64,000 bases of DNA from assembly GCF_003014695.1 (NCBI RefSeq), contig NZ_PYAS01000006.1, forward strand, positions 372,001 through 436,000. The letters are read 5' to 3'. A model generated the notes under the pieces. It searched no databases and was not told the origin of the DNA. It saw nothing but the letters and a program-made list of their open reading frames with translations. Shown in pieces: positions 45,003-53,199 of the stretch. How positions within the stretch are numbered: position 1 is the stretch's first letter; every line of letters begins with the position of its first letter. This DNA is from Dyadobacter jiangsuensis (GTDB taxonomy: Bacteria > Bacteroidota > Bacteroidia > Cytophagales > Spirosomataceae). The translations under genes and the position numbers were made by a program.

Positions 45003-47459
45003 TTATTCCGATTTCAACGATTTCACCGGATTCGTTACAGCGGCTTTGATGGCCTGGGTACTCACGGTAAGCAGTGCGATAATCACCGCCAACGCACCAG
45101 CTCCGGCAAACATCCACCATTGGAGGCTGATCTTATAGGCAAAATCAGCCAGCCAGCGGTTCATAAGGTACCATGTAAGCGGAGTGGCTATGACAATGGA
45201 GATGATTACCAGCTTCACGAAATCGCCGGACAACAGTCCTACGATGTTTGCTACCGAAGCTCCCAGCACTTTTCGTACGCCTATTTCCTTGATACGCTGC
45301 TGGGCAGCAAACGCCGCTAAACCGAACAACCCGAGGCAGGAAATCAGGATAGAAATGATCGTGAAGGCATTAACCAGCCTGGAAGTACGGGCATCGGCCG
45401 CGTAGTTTTTCTGAAAATCCTCGTCCAGGAATGTGTATGCAAAGGGCTCGTCGGGCACGAGGGACTTCCATTTGCTTTCGATAAATGGAAGTGCGGCGGC
45501 GGCATCTTTTCCGGCGATATGGGCAATGAGATAATTATAGCTCGGATCCATATTCAGAAAAAAGGCATAGGGCTCGATAACCTTGTGTAAATCCTGAAAA
45601 TGGAAATCTTTTACCACACCAACCACCTCGACTGAGCCCGGCGTATCTCCGCCGTTATTGAACAGGAACTTCTGCCCTACTGCTTTGTTCAACGGTACAT
45701 TGAATTTACGAAGCGTCGCCTCGTTGACCACAATTTTATAGTTCGTATCTGCCGGAAATTCTTTCGAAAACATCCGACCGACTACCGGTTTGAAACCCAT
45801 TGTTTCCATGAAATCCGGCGCTACCCAGTTCGTTTTGATCAGGTTGTCGTCATTCACCGTTTGCCCGGGCAAATAAACCGACATATCACTGGGATTGAGA
45901 ATACCCGGATAATAGGCGGTTCCGGAAGCGGCTGTGATCCTGCTGTCCTGTAAAAGTTCATTTTTTAATGCCGTGTAGGCTTGTCGCGCCTCCTCGCTCC
46001 GGAACGGGATCACAATCTGCTGATCCTTGTTGAAACCCAGCGGCTGATCTTTCATAAACCGGATCTGTCCCTGAATAACGATAGTAGCAACTACCAGTCC
46101 GATTGAAATCACAAACTGGAAAACCACCAGCCCCCGGCGCAGCGCGGTAGCCGATACCGAGTTCACAAAGCGCCCCTTAATCACATCCAGCGGGTTAAAC
46201 ACCGACAAGTAGAATGCCGGATAACTTCCCGCCAACAGACCCGTCATCAATGCGAGCAGCACAAATCCACCGACAATTTTCGGTTGCAGGAGTTCATGCA
46301 CATCCAATGATTTGTCGGCAAGCTGGTTGAAGAATGGCAGTAGCAATACCACAAGGGCCATAGCAACCACCAGACCGAGGAACGTCAACACCATCGATTC
46401 GCCCAGGAACTGGCCGACCAGACTCCCCTTGTTCGCGCCCATCACTTTACGCATACCCACCTCGGCTGCTCGTTTCGCGGAGCGTGCGGTGGCGAGGTTC
46501 ATGAAGTTGATACAGGCAATCAGCAAAGTAAATATAGCTATGCTCGCCAGAACGTACAGATAAGTTGAACTCGTCGTGGATGATACAATGCGGTCGATCT
46601 GGTTGAAAAGGTGTATATCCCGGACCGGGAGCAAGGCCAGTTTTTTATCATATCCCGCGATTTTAAGGTCTTTCCGTGCATATTTGTTGATGAATGCAGG
46701 CAATTTCGCCTCGAATGCCGCTCCATCGGTACCCGGCCGGAGGCGCAGGTAATGATAAAACATATTGTTGTTGGTAAAATTGAGGTCGGGCTGCCGCAGG
46801 TAATCGCCTATCCAGCCCACTTTGAATGACACAAAATAATGCGCATCGATATGAGAACGGGCGCTTTCGTCACGAAACACGCCGGTTACCTTGAAATTCT
46901 CGTTATGCCCCGTCTTGCCGCCCACTTTCACCGTACGGTTCAATGCAGGCTCGTTACCGAAAAGCTTTTGAGCGAGGGCGTCGGAAAGTACAATCGAATG
47001 CGGATCAACCAACGCCGTCCGCTGATCTCCTTCGAGGAATTGGTAGGTAAAAACATCAAAAAACGTCGAATCGACGTGTGTACCTTTGGTTTCATAGAAT
47101 GAGAGCGGGCCTTTCCCTGGCTGCTCCACCGTCAGCAATGCCTTATCTTCCAGAAAATTCTGCCAGAGGCGCGTTACCTGCATCACTTCCGGATACTCGG
47201 CTTTGAGCGCGTGCGCATAAGGCGCGGGTGCGCGGGGGTTATCCATTTTCTCCCCATTCGGCTGCACATTCTCAGAACGGACCAGGTACAAATCGTTGAC
47301 ATGCTCCTGATGCTTATCGAACGAAACCTCGCTCAGAATATACAGCAGCAGGAGCATGCAACAGGTCATCCCGACCGACAGGCCGAAGACATTGATAATG
47401 GAGAACATCTTGTTTTTCAAGACGTTCCTCCAAGCAATTTTCAGATAGTTTTTGATCAT
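45003..47459 (-). CDS. ABC transporter permease P15, MacB/FtsX family; head of P15-P14 unit
   Basis: 818 residues, the longest array member, owing to a longer first periplasmic domain (ENVQPNGEKMDNPRAPAPYAHA insert near 70). TM1 is CCMLLLLYILSEVSFDKH. Coupling motifs are AKRAAEVGMRKVMGANK and IKEIGVRKVLGASVA. The end is NPVKSLKSE. It shares DSTFFDVFTY and SHIDAHYFVSF with P4, its apparent sister. The frame is open 19 codons upstream; the ATG at 47459 begins MIKNYLKIAWRN and lies 52 bases below the TGGCAT element. Confidence 0.93.
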   Translation of the reverse strand: MIKNYLKIAWRNVLKNKMFSIINVFGLSVGMTCCMLLLLYILSEVSFDKHQEHVNDLYLVRSENVQPNGEKMDNPRAPAPYAHALKAEYPEVMQVTRLWQNFLEDKALLTVEQPGKGPLSFYETKGTHVDSTFFDVFTYQFLEGDQRTALVDPHSIVLSDALAQKLFGNEPALNRTVKVGGKTGHNENFKVTGVFRDESARSHIDAHYFVSFKVGWIGDYLRQPDLNFTNNNMFYHYLRLRPGTDGAAFEAKLPAFINKYARKDLKIAGYDKKLALLPVRDIHLFNQIDRIVSSTTSSTYLYVLASIAIFTLLIACINFMNLATARSAKRAAEVGMRKVMGANKGSLVGQFLGESMVLTFLGLVVAMALVVLLLPFFNQLADKSLDVHELLQPKIVGGFVLLALMTGLLAGSYPAFYLSVFNPLDVIKGRFVNSVSATALRRGLVVFQFVISIGLVVATIVIQGQIRFMKDQPLGFNKDQQIVIPFRSEEARQAYTALKNELLQDSRITAASGTAYYPGILNPSDMSVYLPGQTVNDDNLIKTNWVAPDFMETMGFKPVVGRMFSKEFPADTNYKIVVNEATLRKFNVPLNKAVGQKFLFNNGGDTPGSVEVVGVVKDFHFQDLHKVIEPYAFFLNMDPSYNYLIAHIAGKDAAAALPFIESKWKSLVPDEPFAYTFLDEDFQKNYAADARTSRLVNAFTIISILISCLGLFGLAAFAAQQRIKEIGVRKVLGASVANIVGLLSGDFVKLVIISIVIATPLTWYLMNRWLADFAYKISLQWWMFAGAGALAVIIALLTVSTQAIKAAVTNPVKSLKSE

Positions 47460-47495
47460 GGCTAGGTCGTTGGATTGCATTCCGGTTCTTTTGGA

Positions 47496-47511
47496 ATGAA
47501 GAATTATGCCA
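47496..47511 (-). promoter_or_regulatory. Sigma-54-like promoter candidate for P15-P14
   Basis: Reads TGGCAT-AATTC-TTCA, close to TGGCAC-N5-TTGC. It is 52 bases from the P15 start and exactly 66 bases below the dyad at 47577. Confidence 0.5.
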
Positions 47512-47570
47512 ACCACTCGACACGCAATTAATTATCTAAAAATCAATTAATTACATTAATCAAAAACCAA

Positions 47571-47598
47571 CAAGAGTGTCCGAAACTGGACACTCTTG
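47571..47598 (-). terminator. Hairpin downstream of the DUF5615 gene, containing dyad site e
   Basis: CAAGAGTGTCC and GGACACTCTTG make a perfect 11-bp stem with a 6-base loop, followed on the minus strand by TTGGTTTTTG. It lies 20 bases past the DUF5615 stop. The central TGTCCG-AAAC-TGGACA is also a member of the dyad family. Confidence 0.7.
47577..47592. promoter_or_regulatory. Dyad operator / upstream activator site e
   Basis: TGTCCG-AAAC-TGGACA, 66 bases above the P15 TGGCAT element. Like site b it is nested in a terminator-like stem. Confidence 0.5.
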
Positions 47599-47618
47599 TT
47601 CGAAATTGTCAAATAAAA

Positions 47619-47984
47619 CTAATTCAGTGGTAACAGCCTGATCTTCGATTTCTGGTCAAATAGGGTTATCAAACATCCCGAATTCAAAAAGCCTGCGTAG
47701 TCGCGTAAACATTTCAACACGGTTGGGCCGATGGCCTCGGGGAGCAAATTTTGGCTGCGAATCTGAAAAACACTGGGCGCCTTTGCATTCGTCGCAGCAA
47801 GAATAGCACCAAAATCAAGGTCGTGGGTGAACACCACAAAACCATTTTGATTAGCATATTCGAAAATTACCCTGTCAGGATCAGTAGCTTTGCCAATTTC
47901 AGACCAATGCTTTGACACAAATGCATTTTCAGTAAAGTACTGCACCCAAACGGGCGACAGATTCATGTCGATCAATATCCTCAT
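47619..47984 (-). CDS. DUF5615-family PIN-like toxin
   Basis: 121 residues. The start MRILIDMNLSPVWVQYF and the acidic motif VVFTHDLDFGAILA are diagnostic of the DUF5615 (COG4634) PIN-like family, predicted nucleases paired with DUF433 antitoxins. The gene overlaps the upstream DUF433 gene by an ATGA, so the pair is a two-gene module. It is transcribed in the same direction as P16 and could be read through from it. Confidence 0.85.
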   Translation of the reverse strand: MRILIDMNLSPVWVQYFTENAFVSKHWSEIGKATDPDRVIFEYANQNGFVVFTHDLDFGAILAATNAKAPSVFQIRSQNLLPEAIGPTVLKCLRDYAGFLNSGCLITLFDQKSKIRLLPLN

Positions 47985-48208
47985 GCAGCCTGGAAAGGAA
48001 TTTCGATTTCATCCGCACGCCAAGCTGCATAGGCCAGCGCTTCACGGATATCTTCTGTCTCAAGATATGGATAGAAAGCCAGTACTTCATCGAAACTTCT
48101 GCCTGACGCGATAAGTCCCACAATCGTTCCAACCGTTACCCTCATTCCTCTGATGCAAGGCTTCCCTCCCATGACATTAGGATCAAAAGTGATTCTATTC
48201 AGTTCCAT
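47981..48208 (-). CDS. DUF433-family antitoxin
   Basis: 75 residues from the ATG at 48208; an upstream in-frame ATG would add 21 unrelated residues. MELNRITFDPNVMGGKPCIRGMRVTV and the helix pair VGTIVGLIASGRSFDEVLAFYPYLETEDIREAL are the classic DUF433 (COG2442) winged/HTH antitoxin pattern. It sits 55 bases downstream of the P16 stop and immediately before its DUF5615 partner. Confidence 0.87.
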   Translation of the reverse strand: MELNRITFDPNVMGGKPCIRGMRVTVGTIVGLIASGRSFDEVLAFYPYLETEDIREALAYAAWRADEIEIPFQAA

Positions 48209-48263
48209 AAGCCATTTTTTCTTAAAGTTAACGAATATCCTCAAACCAGATAGCTCCAATTCC

Positions 48264-50645
48264 TTACTCACTCCTTAAACTCTTCACCGGATCGGCCAAT
48301 GCGGCTTTGATACCCTGGAACCCAACCGTCAGAACCGTGAGAAGCAATGCAGCCATTGCAACGAGCACGAATATATACCAGGGCAGATGCACATGATATT
48401 CAAAACTAGCCAGGTATTTGACCACAAAAGTGTACGCCAGGGGCAATCCTACCAGCGTTGCAATCACCAGCAAAATGATGAAATCACGCGAAAGCAGCAT
48501 AGCTATGCCCTGAACGCTGGCGCCGAGCACCTTACGGATGCCGATCTCTTTGGTACGCTTGCTCGCTGCGAGCGATATAAGGCCAAAAATACCGGCCAGG
48601 GCTATGACAATCGCCAGGAGCGTCACAAAGTTGACCATTTTCCAAATCCCGTCGAGGTCGTTGTACTGCCTGGCGAGCTCCTCCTGCATATAGAAAAACT
48701 TGAACGGACGTTTGGACGGTATTTTCTTCATTTCCGTTTCGAGTCCTGCCAAAACGCTTTTTGCCTGCGAAATGTCTGTAAACTTCAATGAAAGGTAGCT
48801 GTTCAGGCTTGGCGGACCATCGTACCAGTGCAGCAATGGCTCGATCCGCTCTTTCAAGGGACCGTAATTAAAGTCTTTCATCACACCTACCACCGTGTAA
48901 ACCTCCGCATTGTTACCCTGGCGGAGTCGCTTCCCAACGGCCGTGGTCCAGCCGAAAGCCTTACGGGCAGCCTCGTTGATCACCACGGGGTGTTGTTCGC
49001 CGTTCCTGTCGAGTTCTTCCGAAAAATCCCTTCCTTCCACCATCCGGATATCATAGGTGCCGGTGTAGTTGGTACTCGTGCCAACGTGGCGAAGCCGGAT
49101 GTTTTTCCTATCCTCGCCTTCGGGCGTATACACATTATAGTTATTCCAATAGCGCGTTGGGACAATGCCTGAGATCGCGATACTTTCGACCTTCGCGTTT
49201 TGTTTCAATCCATTGAGAATAGGCACAAATTGCTGTACAGCCGCATTCTCATCCTTGTATTGCAGGTCCGACGACACCACAACCACTTTGTCTCCCTGGA
49301 AACCCGTATCGGCCTGCCGCATAAAGTTGATCTGCCAACGGACCGCAATGGCTCCGACCACCAGAATAATGGCAATCACCAATTGCACGACAATCAGCGT
49401 TCCTTGCATCCAGTTCCTCGATCCGGGTCTGCCCGATAGTTTTCCTTTCAATGTGTCCCGCAAATCGAGCTTGTTAAGATAAGCTGCGGGGATCGTCCCC
49501 GCTACGAACGCGATGATACCGATAATCCCGACCAGCATGAGGAAGGTCGCTGAGTCCTGTTGCCAGTTTACGACCAGCTGCATTCTGCCCTGTCTGAACT
49601 CATTGAACTGAGGCACGAGATACAACACCCCAAACAACATGGCAATCAGCAGCGAACCCGCCAGTACCAACGCCGATTCAGTCCAGAACTGCGCCAGCAC
49701 CTGCCCAAGCGTCGAGCCGGTCACCTTTCGCACAGCCACCTCCTTCGCGCGCGTGAACGACATCGCGGCATTCAGGTTAACCATATTAATACTGATAATC
49801 AACACAATGAAAACAGCAATGGTAATGGCACCATAAATCATCCAGCGGAAGTTGGGGTTTTCATAATGAATGTATTCTTCCAGCGGCGCTATATGGATAT
49901 TCCGCTTCTGCCCGTCCGTATGAAAATGCGTTTTTGCAAAGGCTGGAAATTTCGCCTCCAGCCTACCCATGTCTGTGCCTTTACGCAATTTGAGGTAGAC
50001 CGTAGCGAAGGTGTTGTACCAGTCGGCATTCGACGCAAAACCCTTATTGTCTTCGAGATTTGAAACGGGAAGCAACACCTCGAACTGAATAGACGAATTC
50101 GCCGGAACCGGTTCGAGCACACCCGTTATCGTAAAAGTCATGCTGTCCTCCACGGTCACGGTTTCGCCTACCGGGTTAACATCCCCAAATAATGCTTCCG
50201 CAGCCTGATTGCCCAACACGATGGATTGTTTCCGTTTCAATGCGGTCGCTGCATTGCCATATTTCAGTTTGAAAGAAAAAACATCAAAAAAGGTACTATC
50301 GACATACTTCGTCTGCCTTTGCAGATCCTTCCCTTTGTGATTCAGCCACACGTCATTCCAGCCCTGCACATGCGTGCCCGTCTCGATTTCCGGGAATGAC
50401 TTGACCATCTGTTCCAGAATCGGGTAGACCGTCTGATTGTACCTTCCCGAAACATCGGCCGTTTGTACAAAGTAGATCTGGTCATTATCCTTATGGAAAG
50501 CATCGAAAGTGATGCCCCGCTGAATAAAAAGAAGCAGCACGCCCGCGCTCGCCAACCCCAGCGAAAGCCCCAGCACATTGATCGCCGTAAATAGCCGGTT
50601 CTTCCACAGCGAACGGAAGGCGATTTTGAAGTAGTTTTTTAGCAT
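48264..50645 (-). CDS. ABC transporter permease P16, MacB/FtsX family (divergent)
   Basis: 793 residues. The first coupling region reads NMVNLNAAMSFTRAKEVAVRKVTGS: Gly of the E-V-G-x-R-K turn is Ala here, unique in the array, and the STARS landmark is NAAMS. The second motif, TKEIGIRKVLGAS, is normal but preceded by GIFGLISLAASK rather than GLFGLAS. The region after TM4 is LNKLDLRDTLKG instead of PVKVLKG. The end is DPVKSLRSE. It is the third gene of P18-P16 and is followed by the DUF433/DUF5615 pair. The altered motif could affect coupling to the ATPase. Confidence 0.92.
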   Translation of the reverse strand: MLKNYFKIAFRSLWKNRLFTAINVLGLSLGLASAGVLLLFIQRGITFDAFHKDNDQIYFVQTADVSGRYNQTVYPILEQMVKSFPEIETGTHVQGWNDVWLNHKGKDLQRQTKYVDSTFFDVFSFKLKYGNAATALKRKQSIVLGNQAAEALFGDVNPVGETVTVEDSMTFTITGVLEPVPANSSIQFEVLLPVSNLEDNKGFASNADWYNTFATVYLKLRKGTDMGRLEAKFPAFAKTHFHTDGQKRNIHIAPLEEYIHYENPNFRWMIYGAITIAVFIVLIISINMVNLNAAMSFTRAKEVAVRKVTGSTLGQVLAQFWTESALVLAGSLLIAMLFGVLYLVPQFNEFRQGRMQLVVNWQQDSATFLMLVGIIGIIAFVAGTIPAAYLNKLDLRDTLKGKLSGRPGSRNWMQGTLIVVQLVIAIILVVGAIAVRWQINFMRQADTGFQGDKVVVVSSDLQYKDENAAVQQFVPILNGLKQNAKVESIAISGIVPTRYWNNYNVYTPEGEDRKNIRLRHVGTSTNYTGTYDIRMVEGRDFSEELDRNGEQHPVVINEAARKAFGWTTAVGKRLRQGNNAEVYTVVGVMKDFNYGPLKERIEPLLHWYDGPPSLNSYLSLKFTDISQAKSVLAGLETEMKKIPSKRPFKFFYMQEELARQYNDLDGIWKMVNFVTLLAIVIALAGIFGLISLAASKRTKEIGIRKVLGASVQGIAMLLSRDFIILLVIATLVGLPLAYTFVVKYLASFEYHVHLPWYIFVLVAMAALLLTVLTVGFQGIKAALADPVKSLRSE

Positions 50646-50659
50646 AGTAAAAGGAATTA

Positions 50660-50698
50660 GAGGGAGGATGGAGGGAGCCCTTTCTTCCCTCTCCTCCT
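50660..50698. repeat. R1 hairpin (short), P16-P17 junction
   Basis: Purine arm 50660-50677 and pyrimidine arm 50678-50698, the shortest R1 copy, with essentially no loop. The right arm abuts the P17 stop codon. Confidence 0.72.
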
Positions 50699-53083
50699 TT
50701 ACTCCGTTCTAAGTGACTTAACCGGATTCAGCATAGCAGCCCGGATGCTTTGATAACTCACCGTCAAAACTGCGACGGCGACTGCCAGCAATGCCGCCCA
50801 GGTAAAATAGGTCCACGACATCGGGATTCGGTAAGGGAAATCCTGCAACCACAAATTCGCGCCGTAATAGGAAATCGGCAATGCGATGATGATGGAGATA
50901 ATGACGAGTTTGACAAAATCCATTGAAAGCAACGCCGTAATGCTCGCTACCGATGCCCCCAGCACTTTACGTATCCCGATTTCCTTCACGCGGGTCTCCG
51001 CATTGAATGTCGCCAATCCGAACAGACCGATGCAGGAAACAAAAATCGACAACACCGCCGCGAGCGTGATCATCTGCTTCCATTTAGCCTCCGATTCATA
51101 GCGTTTCAGGTTTGCCTCATCTTCGAATTTGTATTCAAAAGGCAGGTTTTTGATATGACTCCTGAAAATTTTCTCAATGGCCTTGATCGTCGCCGGGGTG
51201 TCCTTACTATCCAATTTCGCGATAATGGTACCGATGCGATAATTGGGGTCCTGAGTCAATACCAGTGGGGCGATAGTGTCTTTCAACGATGCATAATGGT
51301 AATCTCGGATCACACCGATGATCTTCATCTTTTTGTTCTTCCACTCGAAGTTCACCTCCTGCCCGATCGGGTTTTTAAGCCCCGCCCGCTTCACAAATGC
51401 CTGATTGACCACAATGGCTTCCTCCGGATCAGTGGAAAAGCTTTTAGAGAAATTCCGGCCTTTGAGTACAGGGATCTGCAATGTGCTCAGGAAATCATCG
51501 CTTACACCAATGTAGCCGAACCCGATTTCCCGATTATCTATTTTCGCAATTGTTCCATTATAATTCCCATTAAAAGCAGCTACCGATGCAATGCCCGAAG
51601 TTCCCTTCAGTTCATTCTGAACGACCTCCATCACTTCCTTGCCCGGCCCGCCGCGGCCCAGACTGAAACTTACCACATTCTCGTCGTTATAGCCCAGATC
51701 TTTGTTAGTCAGGTATTTGAATTGAGCGTAAATCACGATAGTCCCGATAACCAGGCAAACCGACAATGCGAACTGGAAAACCACGAGCCCCTTAGTCAGG
51801 TAATTCTTCTGCGTAAGCTTCGTGCGATTGTAAAGTGTTTGCACCGGGCTAAAACCAGACAATACCAGCGCAGGATACACCCCCGCAACAAAGCCAGTCA
51901 TGAAAAACAATGCCACATATCCCGATACCAGCCCGGTATCGAGCAGATATGAAAGTGCGAGCTGCTTATTAGCCAACTCATTAAAAACCGGCAACACGAT
52001 TTGTGTAAGTGCAATAGCCAATGCAAATGCCAGAAAAGAAAGCAAAAACGATTCGCCCAGAAACTGGTATACCAGCTGTTTTCGCAAACCACCCACCACT
52101 TTCCGTACCCCGATCTCCTTCGCGCGGTTAAGCGAGCGCGCCACCGTGAGGTTTACAAAATTGATGCAGGCGATGAGCAAAATAAAAATGGCGATGCCCG
52201 ACAAAATGTAGGAATAAATCGGGCTGCTACCGTGGTCGAGGCCATTGCGCAGGTCGCCATTGTTGCTCTGCAAATGCATATCAAGGAAAGGCATCAAATT
52301 GAACACCACCTCGCTCCTGATTTCCCTGCCATTACTAGCTTCCGCCGTTACCTTGCTCTTCGAAACCAGGTTCATTTTACTCACTACCGCATGATAATCA
52401 GCCTTTTCATGCAGCAGCACGAAGGTATTCATGTAAAAACCCATCCACTCGCTATCCGTCCAGCCCTTTGCTTCCTGATATGCAAAAGGCAACACGGCGT
52501 CAAACTGGATCGATGAGTTCTGAGGACAACGCTTTGCCACACCGGATACGATGAAGGGTTCAAATTCATCTCCAACTTTCAGTTGCATTGTCTGCCCTAC
52601 CGCATTTTTTGTACCAAAATATTTCTCGGCCAGATCTTCGCTCAGAACGATCGAATGAATGTCCGACAGAACCGTTTTGGGATCGCCGGAGAGCAACGGC
52701 ATCGAGAAAACCGAGAAAAACGGGGCGTCAGCAAACAACACGTCCTCCTTCAATACCTCATTACCCTTTTTAATCACAAAGGAATTGGTCTGTGCACGGA
52801 TAATCTCTTTAACATCGGGGATGTCCTGCTTGAAAGTCGGCCCGTGAATGGCATTAGTACTCCCGAAAGTTCGGGTTTCATGCTCGTCCTTGCTGGTAAC
52901 CATCACCCGGTACAGCTGGTCCCTGTTCGCCTGGAAGCGGTCAAAACTCACTTCGTCTTTCGTGTACAGGACAATCAGCATGCAGCAGGTAAGCCCCAGC
53001 GACAGGCCGGCAATATTGATCACCGAGAAAACCTTGTTCCTCGTGAGATTTCGGATGGCGATTTTGAAATAGTTTTTTAGCAT
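50699..53083 (-). CDS. ABC transporter permease P17, MacB/FtsX family
   Basis: 794 residues. Sister of P3: both have LYTKDEVS after TM1, PQNSSIQFD in the first periplasmic domain, ARSL.RAKEIGVRKVVGG as first coupling region, TLY after TM4 in place of VLKG, and RYESEAKWKQM before the second FtsX block. The second coupling motif is VKEIGIRKVLGAS. The end is NPVKSLRTE. It is the middle gene of P18-P16, bounded by an R1 hairpin on one side and an R2 repeat on the other. Confidence 0.93.
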   Translation of the reverse strand: MLKNYFKIAIRNLTRNKVFSVINIAGLSLGLTCCMLIVLYTKDEVSFDRFQANRDQLYRVMVTSKDEHETRTFGSTNAIHGPTFKQDIPDVKEIIRAQTNSFVIKKGNEVLKEDVLFADAPFFSVFSMPLLSGDPKTVLSDIHSIVLSEDLAEKYFGTKNAVGQTMQLKVGDEFEPFIVSGVAKRCPQNSSIQFDAVLPFAYQEAKGWTDSEWMGFYMNTFVLLHEKADYHAVVSKMNLVSKSKVTAEASNGREIRSEVVFNLMPFLDMHLQSNNGDLRNGLDHGSSPIYSYILSGIAIFILLIACINFVNLTVARSLNRAKEIGVRKVVGGLRKQLVYQFLGESFLLSFLAFALAIALTQIVLPVFNELANKQLALSYLLDTGLVSGYVALFFMTGFVAGVYPALVLSGFSPVQTLYNRTKLTQKNYLTKGLVVFQFALSVCLVIGTIVIYAQFKYLTNKDLGYNDENVVSFSLGRGGPGKEVMEVVQNELKGTSGIASVAAFNGNYNGTIAKIDNREIGFGYIGVSDDFLSTLQIPVLKGRNFSKSFSTDPEEAIVVNQAFVKRAGLKNPIGQEVNFEWKNKKMKIIGVIRDYHYASLKDTIAPLVLTQDPNYRIGTIIAKLDSKDTPATIKAIEKIFRSHIKNLPFEYKFEDEANLKRYESEAKWKQMITLAAVLSIFVSCIGLFGLATFNAETRVKEIGIRKVLGASVASITALLSMDFVKLVIISIIIALPISYYGANLWLQDFPYRIPMSWTYFTWAALLAVAVAVLTVSYQSIRAAMLNPVKSLRTE

Positions 53084-53101
53084 GGCTGTTTCGGATTAAA
53101 C

Positions 53102-53195
53102 GACCGCCGACCATTGATGGCCGACCGCCTATCTTTTCTTTTGCGGTTTTATGCGTACCTGCTATCGGCGGTCCGTGGTCGGTCGTCGGCGGTCG
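53102..53195. repeat. R2 inverted repeat, P17-P18 junction
   Basis: Left arm 53102-53132 (GACCGCCGACC units), right arm 53164-53195 (ATCGGCGGTCCGTGG then GGCGGTCG), 31-base loop. It is the most compact R2 copy and is strongly similar to the one at 3994-4134. Confidence 0.8.
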
Positions 53196-53199
53196 CTTA

